Source: Amoebophrya sp. A120
Taxonomy: Eukaryota; Sar; Dinophyceae; Syndiniales; Amoebophryaceae
Direction of reading: 5' to 3'
Assembly: GCA_905178155.1 (NCBI GenBank)
Contig: CAJINV010000004.1
Coordinates: 9,158,300-9,222,299 of the forward strand
Length of the DNA: 64,000 nucleotides
Shown: in pieces, positions 1-11,400 of the stretch
How positions within the stretch are numbered: position 1 is the first letter of the stretch
Layout: the number at the start of each line of letters is the position of its first letter
Position numbers and translations under genes: made by a program
Notes under the pieces: model-generated
What the model was told of the DNA's origin: nothing
The model's input: the letters and a program-made list of their open reading frames with translations, nothing else
The model's database searches: none

Positions 1-1
1 T

Positions 2-3000
2 TCCTACCTCCACCGCAATGACCCGTCGCAGTTTGAGGAGAGCATGAGCAGTGCTGCATCTAGTAGTAGAGTTGCGTTTAACAGTTCTCATGGGGAACAA
101 GAAGTACAAATAGACAGAGACACCAGAGAACGCGAGCTGTTACAGTTGCAAGCGTTGCACGGAAACCGTGTTTTTTCTGCGTCCGTTGAACAGCAGCAGC
201 TACGGGCAAGAAATAGTAACGATGAAAAGAAAGAGAATATTAAAGACGGCAGCAATCCGAATCCGCAGATGAACAACATTCGCCCGGGGGACCGTATCGA
301 GGCGTTTACCATGCCGGATGGAAAAAGGTACCGGTTCGACAGTGGCGAGTACGCGCACCGACAGATTCTCGAGCGGATTCGACCGTTGGAGGTGGAGTTT
401 GTGGAGGAGTTTGGGGACCAGTTTTCGTTTTTGCAAAGTGTGCAGAAATTCGTTTCTTCCGGTTCCTCAAAACAGAAATTCGTTGCGTCCTCCAACGGCA
501 GTTGTCGTGGTTTCTTTCACGTCGCGCCCATCTGGAACCCGTTTGCGGCGCCGAAACCAGCAGGAGGAGTTGTAGATGACCTCGTAAGAACTACCGGCAG
601 CGAAGCAAAGGAACATCTTCAAAACGACCAAGACGGGTCGGCGTTCATCTCTGTTGAGACCCAAATCAGCAAACTCCGCTCCGAATTCAATATCCGCTTG
701 ACGCAGCGGGTTTTGATGACCCTCGCGAACGCCGGCGAGTGGGAGATTTTTCTCAGACTCGCGGACCAAATATCGGATAGCGACTTCTTGGCTACCCGAG
801 TTCTGAATGGCGGTGTGGATTTGCGACGAAACACGGCGTTGGACTTGTTGCAGCGCAGATTGGTGGCTGTGGAGAAGAGTAGAGTGGGTCCCAACTCCGA
901 ATGCTTCGAGGTCTTGGACTTTGAGGAGATGGAAAACAAACAGGAAACCGGGAATGCTAGACCTAGTAAAGGCGAAATAATAGTAAACGGGAATGTTGAG
1001 ACGGAGACGGACGCTCCTGATGTGAGAGACACATCAGATAAACCGTCAACAGGTCCACGCAAGAACGACGAGAAGATTCTAGACGCAGCCCCCGTGATGC
1101 TAAACGACAACGATCAGGACTACTTCTCGAAAAACCGAGACCGTTCGTTTCAAATCACGATTCGGGAAGACGATCCGGCAACTACAAGCCGATCGGCCTC
1201 CTCTAACCTTCTGAAACCAATGCGCAAGCACGAGCAGATTTTTGACTTCAATCTCAGCGCTGCGAATCCGCGACTACGAAATTTTGTAAACTTTCCAGCA
1301 GTAAACCCTGACGGGAAGGAGCATGACAGGAATTACAACTCGGACAACGACGGAGAGGATGACCCCTTCATGGAAGACACGACGCTCGACGTTCCCAGCT
1401 CTTTTGCAACGATGAAGAAGATGAAGAAGTCCGTCAGGTTTTCCGTGGACACAAAATTCCGTACCTACGACGGCGAAAAGCAAAAATCCGATTGGCTGTT
1501 AGAAGACGCCTTTGCGGATTTGGAAGAATTGCAGAACACATTTCGGAAGATCGAGCCGACACTGAACAACAATAACCGGCGCACGGTAGTTGTTCGCGAT
1601 CCTGTAAAGAATGGAACGACGAACGATGAAGGGGTGAGTGTAGGTGCTGTTAGAGCGAACGAAATCGCAATGCAACCAGGTCGTGAAGAGGCCCTCCTCG
1701 CGACCACTGCGGGTAGAAGTAGACAGACACACGAAGAAGGCAGCAGCAAAGCTAGTGCCTCCAGCGTGGTACGACCAAGCGGAACAACGCTGGCCGCTGC
1801 TTCAGGCGTACAACTACCGCTGCATCGGTCGGAGCTATTGCGAAGGTTCTTCCCTCCAGCATTCTTACGTGTAGCTGGGCGGGGTAATGGAATAAATGGA
1901 AATGGTGGAAATCGCATTTTTCATCACACCGCGGAACAGCAGGCCAAGATGAATATGATCTTCTTCGAGCAACTTCTTTTCTCCATCCGCGTCGAACACA
2001 AAACGCAGAAGGATTTCGGCATCGTGTACTCGCTTGTGATATGCATTGCAAATATGTCTGGGTCTGGAAGATTGTCAGATTTGTCATGCAGGTTTTCTGT
2101 AACCCATGAGGTCTGGAATGTAGGACATATCATGACAGATTCTGCGAGACCGTTCGAATGCCTATCCTGCATGAGAAACTGCCTCTCGATTACGTCAAAA
2201 GTGCACAACTTTTGACACTCATGCAACACAGATTTTTGCATGATTCGGATTTAGGTTTAGCATGACAATTTGCAATCTTCCAGACACAGACATTTTTGCA
2301 ATCCATATGTGAACAAAAACTCCGCCGACCAATCTGGGAACAAGAACAGCAACTCCAGAATCCAAAGCAGTGTCTTCCCCCTGCTCCAAAAACACGGCCT
2401 GAATTTCGTCGTGTTTAAGAAATGCAGCTTCGGTCCGGGGAATTTGCTCACGGCAGCGATGCTCAGCGGTGGAAGTTGTACTACGAAGATGATGAATAAT
2501 TCGCCCTCCTGCCACTTTTTACCCGCTGGTGGACAAAGCTACAATTTTTATCCTTCTGCTTCATCTTCCATCCACACCGACGCGATTCTGAATTTCCTCC
2601 TCGACAGCCCGACATTTTTCCTGAACCGCTACGAACTGAGTCTCACGGAAAAGATCCGCGCGTATGGACTCTTGCTGGTCTCAGCCGCGTACAGCGGGGT
2701 TTCTGTCTCTGCTCTGGTTTGTCTGCTGGACAAGCTGTTGGCGATTTGTGCGGAACAAGGGTTAGTCTCTTTGGGCCGCAGGAGGACTGCGGTGGCGCTG
2801 CAGGTCGTGGTTGCAGAGGGTCTTCGACAAGATCGTGGTGTCCTTCTCGAGGACCAGGGCGTTGTCGTGGCATCAAGTAGCGATCAGCAATTGCAGCTGT
2901 CGCGGAACACGCACATCCTGCCGCGCCAGGGCACGCTCGAGCTCCCTCGGGATAACCACACTGCGAAGGCGCAATCCGGCTCTCATACATCAAGGCCGCC

Positions 3001-5527
3001 AGATGTTGGCGTAGAGGAGGGTCCCCAGCAGCAAGAAGAACCCCTTCATCTCAACGCGGAGAAAGCTCGCAGTCCCTTGGCGACAGCGGTGCAGAAAGTG
3101 CTGTTCGCGACGTACCACACCGCCAGGATCCGGGGCAACACTCACATTTGCAGGCAGTTGTTGCAGCAATTCGCGCGAATCCCGATGCTGGCGAAGGATG
3201 TGTACAGGAGACCGCATTTGCTGCACGTCAAGAGACCGGAAAGGAGTAGAGCGAGCGCTGCTGGTGCGTCATCCTCGAGCTGGAAATTCGGATTTGACTT
3301 CGAAGGAGAAGGCTCTTATGCTGATCAACATCTGGACGTGGGCAGCCAAGGTGGAGCAATGGGAGGAACCTCCACAGCTGCTGGTATTAACAGAACAAAG
3401 AGTAGTTCTATTCTTGGCGGTAACCCCAGCACGACGACGCTCCGGTCTCACGGGATCACTTCTGGCGATCGACTCACACGGCTGATGGTGCTGCGAAATA
3501 AAGACGAAAATTTAACGGCAGGGAACAATCGAAGAACTGCTGCGTACAGTGAAGCAAAATCATTCTTCCCCAAGACAGGAACGGATCCCACATCAAATCC
3601 CAAGAATACAACTGTTGACACCGGCCACGTGAAATCCTTCACGGAAGCCGCTGACATGCTCGTGTTGCAGAAGTGCCCCAATCTGACGTTGGAATTCGAC
3701 ACCAGACCGGTCGAAAGTAGCGGTTTTGTTGACGCGGTTGTGGGAAACGACGTGGAGTGGGTCGTCGGCTTGCTGTGGAACTGTTTTGCGGTGGACATGA
3801 TGACTACTACACCTTCATGTGCGTCAGAAGAATCTACTACTTCACGTGTCGTCGACAATCCCTCTCAACTGAGCCTCTTCCAATCCCTCTACCTCCCGAG
3901 CTGGTCGAGTTTGGAAACGGATCTGCAGTCGGAGACCCGGAAAATCAGAGTGAAGCAGGAAATCAGCACCACGGAATTGAACATTTGGATGATCGCGCTG
4001 CGGCACTACGATTTGAATCAATTTTCGAATGAAACAATTTTCAGCGAGTTTTGGGACGGGTACGATACGGAAATTGGGCTGCGGGAGATGGTAATGAGCC
4101 AGCACTTTCAGTGGATGAATGGTAGTAGAACTGCGCCCGAACTTCTGCATCAAACACGATCGCCATCTACACGAGCTTCGTGGAACCAGTTTCAGCACAA
4201 CAGCTTTATGAAGAGCAGCTTGGAGTACGCAATCTCGTGGAAAGAGACGACGAGCACGAGCAGGGGATTATCTGGTGCAACAGCAACTGCGGATCATGAC
4301 ACCAGCAACGGATCAACATCTTCATCGGGAAACAATTTTCATGATTTATCGTCCGACATAAAGAAAACGGCTGATGACAGCGACCTTGACTGGCTGTCAG
4401 AAGGAGAGTCGTCGACGGACGAAGAGGAGTCGTCTGCTACGTCGTCGAGTGCGTCCGGGTCGGAAGCAGAAGCGGAACACCCGGAAGATCAAAAAGTAGC
4501 GGAGCCAAAACAACACGAGGACAACGGGGGTTCTCTAGCAACTGCAGTAGAGTTGTCCGACAGAAGTGCGAGCGCAGCAACGTCGCAGCAGCCAAAGCAA
4601 CAGTCGAAGTCCGAGTCAAAGAACACGAAATTATTTGAGCGAAGAACTCCGCGGCGCATCTCATCTTCGAGTGAAACTTCCGGAACTCCGCCACTGATTT
4701 GCAAGCCAGTTGCCAACCGTGGCACTCCGACAATAAAAACACAGGAGGAAAATCATCAAAACAGCGTGACTCAAGCAGCTGAAAACAAGGCAAAAATTAA
4801 AATCGACCCTGTCCCCCATGCCGTGAAAACGCTCCTCCACACGGACATCTACCCACAGCTGGCGACTCAAGACCGACAGAACAAGCGAAAGCAGCTGTTG
4901 ACGATCCTGTTGGAACAGCTTTTGTTCGGCCCGGTGTGCTGTCTGTTGATGAAAAACAAACACGAAGAACGGGAAAAGGAAGAACAGGAGAAACAGGTTG
5001 AATTGGAGATCGAGAAGCGGTGCAAGGAGAAAGTTGCGGCGTTGACGAAAAAGCAGTGGCACGAGCCGCCACCGTTTGTGGACTGTGGGCGGTGCGGGTG
5101 GGGCATGCCCAGTGAGGAGCTGTTGGTGGCGTTGAAGGTCGAGCGGCCGATATGCAAGAAAAACACTGTGTAAAGTGTAAATTCGTGTTGCAGAAGATGC
5201 AACAGAGTTACACCTGTTATGCCAGACAGCCATGAAGTCCTCTTTTCATGTGTGTTTTCCCTTTACAAACCATGCATAACAGGTTTTCTCTGTCATGTAG
5301 AGCAAATTTGTGATGCTGTTCCTCAAAGAAAGTTACACGTACACACTCTTGTTCCTGCATAGCCGAAGGAGGAGGTGGAAGAGGTGGTCGAAGTGCCGTT
5401 CTGGGAGAGAAAGCAGCGAATCTGGAAATTCAAAAGACCGGGCAATGTAAGCTGCAACTTTTTGAATTCTTTTTTTTTCTTTCAAAATCTTCAGAAAAGC
5501 AATGTATATCTTGATCTTCGTATCTGA
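2..5527 (+). CDS. Large hydrophilic protein of unknown function, 5' end outside window
   Basis: Product not recognised. The frame is already open at base 2, so the start lies upstream of the window; the first ATG is at 44. Proposed exons are <2-2039, 2313-5150 and 5367-5527, separated by two introners whose removal with one 5-bp TSD copy keeps the frame. The product would be about 1,680 residues, Ser/Thr/Asn-rich, with an acidic serine run near 4390-4480 and a Lys/Glu-rich helix near 4960-5040. A short stretch near 2620-2690 faintly recalls TELO2 family proteins, too weakly to name the gene. A 48-nt GT-AG intron (5447-5494, T-rich tract before CAG) may lie in the last exon; it is a multiple of three without a stop, so reading through also ends at 5525. 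Confidence 0.7.
2040..2307. mobile_element. Introner, family B
   Basis: Inverted ends contain the TGTCTGGGTCTGGAAGA motif and its complement, with TAT and ATA termini. The perfect TSD is TGTGA (2035-2039 and 2308-2312). Removal of 273 nt joins YSLV to NKNSA in frame in the first gene. Confidence 0.9.
5151..5361. mobile_element. Introner, singleton family
   Basis: Ends TATGCAAGAAAAACACTGTG and its imperfect complement (ending TTGTTCCTGCATA). TSD GCCGA is perfect. Removal joins ERP to KEEVE and bypasses the in-frame TAA that would otherwise end the protein at 5173. Confidence 0.85.
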
Positions 5528-5554
5528 ATCTTTCGATTAGTCGTGCTAAGCAAC

Positions 5555-7186
5555 ATGTGTTGTGGTCCGTGCATGATCTTTATTGCGACGTGGCTCGTCT
5601 TATTGTTTGCTTTTATTTCGAAAACGACCCAGGTTCCTTTCCTCCGTATTCCGGACCCGCCGCTGGAGCCCTACACACTGATTATCGCTCCGAAAATCCT
5701 CTCGGACTCGGAATCTTCCACGACCTCAGATGAGGATTCCTCCACGTCGGACGATGCGTCAAAGAAAAGCAAGTTTCTCGATCCGGCAAAAGTGACAAAA
5801 ACGGCGGATCGCTGGAACGCTGAAATGCAGAAGTTGAAAGAAAAAAGGCGCCGAAAACTACAGAAGTACCGGAACGACACCCGGTTTCAGTTGGTGGAGG
5901 TGCACGCAAATACCGCGGAGATTCTCTCGGCCGACCTGCAGAAGTGGATCGGGGTCGAGAAAATTGTCGTGCAAGATCCCAATGCTGGGTTATTCCTCGA
6001 AGAAGGTGATGAAGCTAGTATTCTTCACAACAGTAAGAAGAACTCCACTTCCAAAGCCGGCGGCGGGACCACAGACCAGCAGCAAAACACCATCTTGTTA
6101 AAGCCCATGAGCGTGGACGACTGCGTGTTCAGCGATAGTGACGAGGAGTTTCAAAAAGACGCCCTGGCGAAGCTCCTGCAGTCCGGCGCCAGGCGGGCGG
6201 AAGGGATGGTGTTGCCGAGAAACTTGAACGCGAACCAGAAACGGCGGTTTGAATTTGACCATGCTGTGGGTGGAGCCAGTGCCACAACGGATTTTGCGGT
6301 GGACAAGAAAGTGAATCCTGATGGACCACGAAACGACAGGAAGACCGCGACAACTTCCGGCACCGCACCCAGTACAACAACCACCGCCGGCGAGGATCAG
6401 GAAAAATCGCAAAAGAAGAGCGTCGGAGCAGGCGGAGCTGCAATTCCCGATGTTGTCCTTGAGAAACAGGCGAAGATCGCGGTCTCTGCAAATACCAAGT
6501 CGGTCCTATCCGAAGAGCTCCAGGCGAAACTTGGGCTGGTAGACGGGCCGGCGGTGGTGCAGGCAGCAGGGCTAGCGCTGCTGCCGGTCGAGGAGGACGA
6601 AAAAAGTACTAATGCAGATGGTGAAATGAAAAAATCATCTTCAAAAGCCGCAGACGACCTGGCTGCCGTCGCTGAGGAGCAGGGGAGTAAGCAAGCGGTG
6701 AAGAATCTGCTGCCTGCCGCAAAGTTGAAATCCAAGCTGGATCGGAGGAAAACGGCCGCCTTCGGAGACGCTCAAGAGCAAAAATCCACAGGTGATGTTC
6801 TTGCGCAGAAGAACACGATTAACGGAAGAAATAGTCAAAAATCCGTAAATAATTACACCGTCGGACAAAATAAGAGCAGAACAACCACATCAAGCACCTG
6901 TTCATCCTCCTCCCCCCACCAAAACCCGGACTGCCACGCGCTGTGGATCGAGACCCTAGCGCAGGTCGACCTCCAGTCGGGCAAGAATGTGTTGATGCTC
7001 GCGATCGAAAAGAACGTGCACGCGAACGTGGTGGAATTGTTGCTGAAAGCGTGCGCACTCAACCCGCAGGTGCTGCACGACGTGCTGCGACACCGGGATC
7101 ACCTGCACGAGACCTGCATTCAGAAGGCAAACCGGCTGGGACGGAAAGACGTGCTAATGCTGTTGAAAAGGCACTTTAAGGTTTGA
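5555..7186 (+). CDS. Membrane-anchored protein with ankyrin-like C-terminus
   Basis: Single-exon gene of 543 residues; the start is the first ATG in frame, giving MCCGPCMIFIATW. Residues about 7-25 form one hydrophobic segment, a signal anchor or uncleaved signal peptide. The middle is low-complexity, rich in Ser, Asp, Lys and Ala. The last 75 residues resemble two ankyrin-type helix pairs (SGKNVLMLAIEKNVHANVVE, then ETCIQKANRLGRKDVLMLLK). Ankyrin repeats are protein-binding modules; no catalytic motif is visible. It starts 27 bp after the stop of the preceding gene. The ankyrin assignment is inferred from pattern only. Confidence 0.7.
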   Translation: MCCGPCMIFIATWLVLLFAFISKTTQVPFLRIPDPPLEPYTLIIAPKILSDSESSTTSDEDSSTSDDASKKSKFLDPAKVTKTADRWNAEMQKLKEKRRRKLQKYRNDTRFQLVEVHANTAEILSADLQKWIGVEKIVVQDPNAGLFLEEGDEASILHNSKKNSTSKAGGGTTDQQQNTILLKPMSVDDCVFSDSDEEFQKDALAKLLQSGARRAEGMVLPRNLNANQKRRFEFDHAVGGASATTDFAVDKKVNPDGPRNDRKTATTSGTAPSTTTTAGEDQEKSQKKSVGAGGAAIPDVVLEKQAKIAVSANTKSVLSEELQAKLGLVDGPAVVQAAGLALLPVEEDEKSTNADGEMKKSSSKAADDLAAVAEEQGSKQAVKNLLPAAKLKSKLDRRKTAAFGDAQEQKSTGDVLAQKNTINGRNSQKSVNNYTVGQNKSRTTTSSTCSSSSPHQNPDCHALWIETLAQVDLQSGKNVLMLAIEKNVHANVVELLLKACALNPQVLHDVLRHRDHLHETCIQKANRLGRKDVLMLLKRHFKV

Positions 7187-8455
7187 TGGAATCTCAATCT
7201 GGTAGCGAATCTGCTTCTGCAAGTGTTTCAAAGATAGACATAAGAATTTGTTTCCCATCTTTTCATTTTCTGTATCTAATCGCTTTCCGTTTTCTGTATC
7301 TGATACACGCATTTCGTTTTGGTATGTCACACCAATGAATCGTAACTGATTCGTTGCTTCTAAATAATGTACACTAGTAATTCTAAATTAGCGCTACCTA
7401 GGAACATGAGAATAATGAAAATTGATATGCACATGTACTTCTTGTCGACTTCGACTTCCTGTAACTGTATGATTGTCCCCGATGAGAATTCAAACAAGCT
7501 TACCTAAGCAAATTTCTACGTAATATCATTCAATTCGACGACAGCAATCGATTTTTCTCCAAATCCAACTTAACACAAAGATAAAGAATACCACAACGAT
7601 ATGACGTACGATATTCCTAGAACCTTTTACCAGATAGATTAGGAGGAAGCTCAAGCTTGTTTCCCGCCGCGATGTTGCGAGGAGAGGAATGACTCGACCT
7701 TGTGCATTGACGATGAATGATGCACAGCATTGACTGAGATGTGGTTGTGGATGAAGATGATTCGTCCACGATAAACAAATGCGTACCGCCTTCATCGGTT
7801 TGTACCATCAAAAAAAAGATCTCGGTTCTTCTCCTTGGTAATGGTGGCTTCGGTCTGTAGTGGTAATGAAGAAGACGTATATTATGCTCGGTAATGTAAA
7901 TGTTGTACTTGTATCAGCATCTTCAACTCGGTTTTGCTTTCGTGCCGCTCCTCGAAACGAACGAGAGTGACACGTGGCGCGCAGAACTGGCTGCGCTGCT
8001 TTTCAGAGGTACTTAATATCGTCCCTGTATGTCGATGTCGTACAACAAGCGAAATTTCGTAAAGAGGGAAGAGCAACAACAAGAACCGCTCGTGTATTTC
8101 AATTTCTAGGTCTATTCGTTCAGAGAATTACTAGCCACATCGTCTCTCTTCTCGTCCTCGGATGCAAAATCGTCCTTTCGGGTCGTCTATTCGCTCTGAC
8201 TTTTCGTCGTCTGATTCTCGGCTGTAAAAATAACAATATCAACATCGACGTCGTGTTTGTCTTTGTACCATACAGGGCTTTCCCTTCGAGCTAAATCTCC
8301 GTGGTTACACCCAATTTTGTATTTTTTCCACTTCCCAAAAAAAAATGTGATAATTTCAATTTCATACAACTTTTCTCTACCATCTTCTATCTCAAAACGT
8401 ATTTTTTTATTACGCAGTTTGATTCATAGCACTTTGCTGTACAATCTGTGACAGA
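7187..8455. other. Intergenic, nothing recognised
   Basis: About 1.3 kb richer in A+T than its flanks. Only short, unconvincing reading frames on either strand; no repeat, RNA gene or introner end was recognised. Confidence 0.5.
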
Positions 8456-11400
8456 ATGGGTCGTCGACAGAACCAGTTTCTGCTCTTCGCAGCCGCGGCG
8501 ACGTCCCAACACGCCGTTGGCTACCAAGAGCTAAAGCGGGACAAAATTTCTACGCAAGAGGAGCATGAGCGCGAGGAGGAACACGATAAGACCAACGCGC
8601 ACGACAAAGTCGACAGCGCATCGGCGTCTGCGTCAGCGTCGAAATCTGCTTCCGCATCTTCATCATCAAGTTCCTCCTCTTCTTCCTCGTCCAAAAAAGC
8701 GCTGCAAGAGAACACCAACGCTGCCAGTACGAAGGAGCGGAAGCAGGCGAGCCAGAATGCAGCGGCAGCAGCGTCAGCATCTGCATCTGCCTCCTCATCT
8801 ACTTCCAAGTCTGCCACGGCGACAGGAGTAGAGAAAAAAACCGTAGCAGCTGCAAAAACGACTGCGCAGGACAAGTTGAAAAGCGAAAGCGCAGCCGCTT
8901 TGAAGAGCACCAGCACGGAAAAGTTTTCTCCGAAGGCACAACAGGAGATGCTGGAACATCCGGGAGCGAACGTCATCCGGGTAGGAATAATTTTTCCCTT
9001 TATTTCTTGTCGATATTGGTATTACTGATGCAGCAATTTGAATTTTGATTTTGAATTTGAACCATGATGCCATGCGAGAAAAGGGTTGGATTTGTACTAA
9101 GTCAACTCCTGTCCTTTCCTTGCGTCGGTCCGGCAGCTCTGAAACCTAGAATAGTACCACTTCGTGACTGCAAAAAATAAATTTACCAAATAATGATGAA
9201 CCAATGATACACAGGCCCCCGACCTTCTTTCGAGTGATCCCGACTCTTCCCCCGAGCAACTTCCCGCGGCGGTTACGACGCCGGAGGAGGCACTGGGCTT
9301 GGCGAGCGCGGCCAGAATGGTCTCGATCAAGGACACGGAACAGCTCCTGTCCGGCGACATGCCAGGTACAACTACAACCAGTGGAGCTGCGGCCAACGCT
9401 ACCAAGGTGAAAAACACGGGAAAGGGGAAAAATTCGAAATTTTTGTATGTTGCTAAAGCGGCTCCCTTCTGAAATCTAGTGGCACCGGGATGGCCGGACC
9501 CACCGGTCCGATGGCCCGGCGCGATCTCCTATCGGCGGCGCTTCTGTCTGCTGAGTTCCAGCAAAGCGTAACCACCCACCCTCCGCAAGATCGGCGCATT
9601 GTCGCCCATATTTGCGCGCCCCAATTTTTGCCTCCGCGTTCGTGCCGGAAGTCGGGCGCCCGCTTTTCTGTCAAACACGAACCCGCCCGAGGCAGCGGCG
9701 GCAAAAGGGCTGAGAGGCCCCAAAGACTTGGCCGTCCCGTTTTTTTTCTTTTCCGAATTGGCGCAAAAGGGCCCGGGGGATGGCGGGCCCTATTTGGGCC
9801 GGATCGAGGCCGCCCGCCTTCGGCTGCTGGCGATCGCGATGGGCGACCCCACAACACCGAAGCTCTGCGAGGGCCTTATGAGGGAACGCCCAGAACACGA
9901 CATAGCTTTGGGACCCAATTCCGGTATATTCAGACTGGGTTTTGCTTTTGCAATGTGAGACTGCTTCTGCTCTAGTACAAATTCACGGGAATGGACAGGC
10001 ATGGCCTGGGGCTTCGGGAAATGGCGCCGGCCCCCTGGCCCGGAGCCCGGCGCCGCCGGGGGCCCGGCAGTGATGTTAAAACGAAGCGCGAGCGTTTTCA
10101 AATTGTAGACAGGCCCGGGGGTAGGCCTTCTACGTAAAGTGCCTCTTGATATGTTGCGCGCGGTTTTTTGGCGTTTGCGATTCCGTCGCAAATCACCAAG
10201 GCCATGCGCATGCGTGTGGTTCTCACCTCTTTCAAAAATGAGGCATGGCAAAATTTTGAATTTTTCCCCTTTCCTGTGTTTTTCCCCTTGGTAAACGCGG
10301 TCCCCTCCTTGTCCGGCGACATGCCGGGTACAACTACAACCAGTGGAGCTGCGGCCAACGCTTATGTCTTCAACGGGCGTTAGCATACGGAAGGGTGAAT
10401 TTGCAGTGAATTTGTATTGCATGACTTGCATTTTTTACTAAAGAGAATTACGCTGCGTAAAGGGCTGGACACGAGCAGCCCAAGCAGCCCACGCAGCGTG
10501 AAGGGCTGCTCGTCGCTCGGTGGCACTTGCAGCACCGAAAGAAGCGGGCTTACGGGGCCCGCCGGGCCGTGTAGTGCATATGTAACTAAAGAAGGTGGAT
10601 CGTGGGGCTCTTGTTCATCGCGCGTTTACCTCAGAAGCTTCTCGCCGGAATGGTCGAAAGGGAGGGCGACGCCTGAACACAGGGGCACTAGTAGTCCAAC
10701 GGGTACGCTCTCGCGAGTTGTGGTTTGGAATTGGATAGCTGAGAGTAGCCTCGGGTGGAAGAGAAGGCACGACTCGGCCGCGGGCACTAGTTTGCTTCCC
10801 CTGTGGTGCTCGGCTTACAACTCCGGAGCGAGACATTTTCGAGGTGGCTTCCAGGTCAAGACTTCTCTTGGTGAATTTTAAGGCTTTTTGTTTTGGCGAC
10901 ACTTTTTTGAAGCCCCAAAACCCGGAGTTTCTCGCGCGTTAGCGAATTTTGAATAGGCACCTTGGGCCAAAATTCACCCACGGCTTTTTCAAAATTCACC
11001 CCAAAATTCACCGAGCGCCATCTTTCGACCGTGATAAGCAAAGTCTAGCGCAAAAAAGTGCGCCAAAAAACGCGCGGGTAGGCCCTGGGAAGTGGGGCCG
11101 AGGGGAAAAGACAAGCGCCCTCTGTTGCCCTCCGCCCGTCTATATTCTGCCGAAAAGGCCTGGGGAGTTCACGCGCCTGCCGGATAGACGCGCCAAAGCT
11201 CTCGGCCTGGTCCTTTTGCCCTTGCTTTCGCGCCTTCATCTTGCGTAAACTGTATGCGCTTCGCGGCTCTTGTTTTTGGCGTCTTTGCCACGGCTGCTGC
11301 AGTGCTTGCTCTTCTGCAAGCACAGGAAGACGCAAGGACATGGCCAAAGAACGACGCCCAGGCCATGTCCAGCCGTCCGCCGCATAACCTGCGAGTTCTG

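Noticed and set aside
2041-2215. Tail of the first frame as true C-terminus
   Set aside because: It lies inside a family B introner; excision at the TGTGA repeats continues the frame into a much longer exon.
8521-8976. A 151-codon minus-strand frame
   Set aside because: Antisense shadow of the Ala/Ser-rich exon of the 8456-14397 gene.
9490-9975. Overlapping GC-rich frames on both strands inside the 9400-10293 element
   Set aside because: No recognisable domain, and the high G+C explains the open frames.
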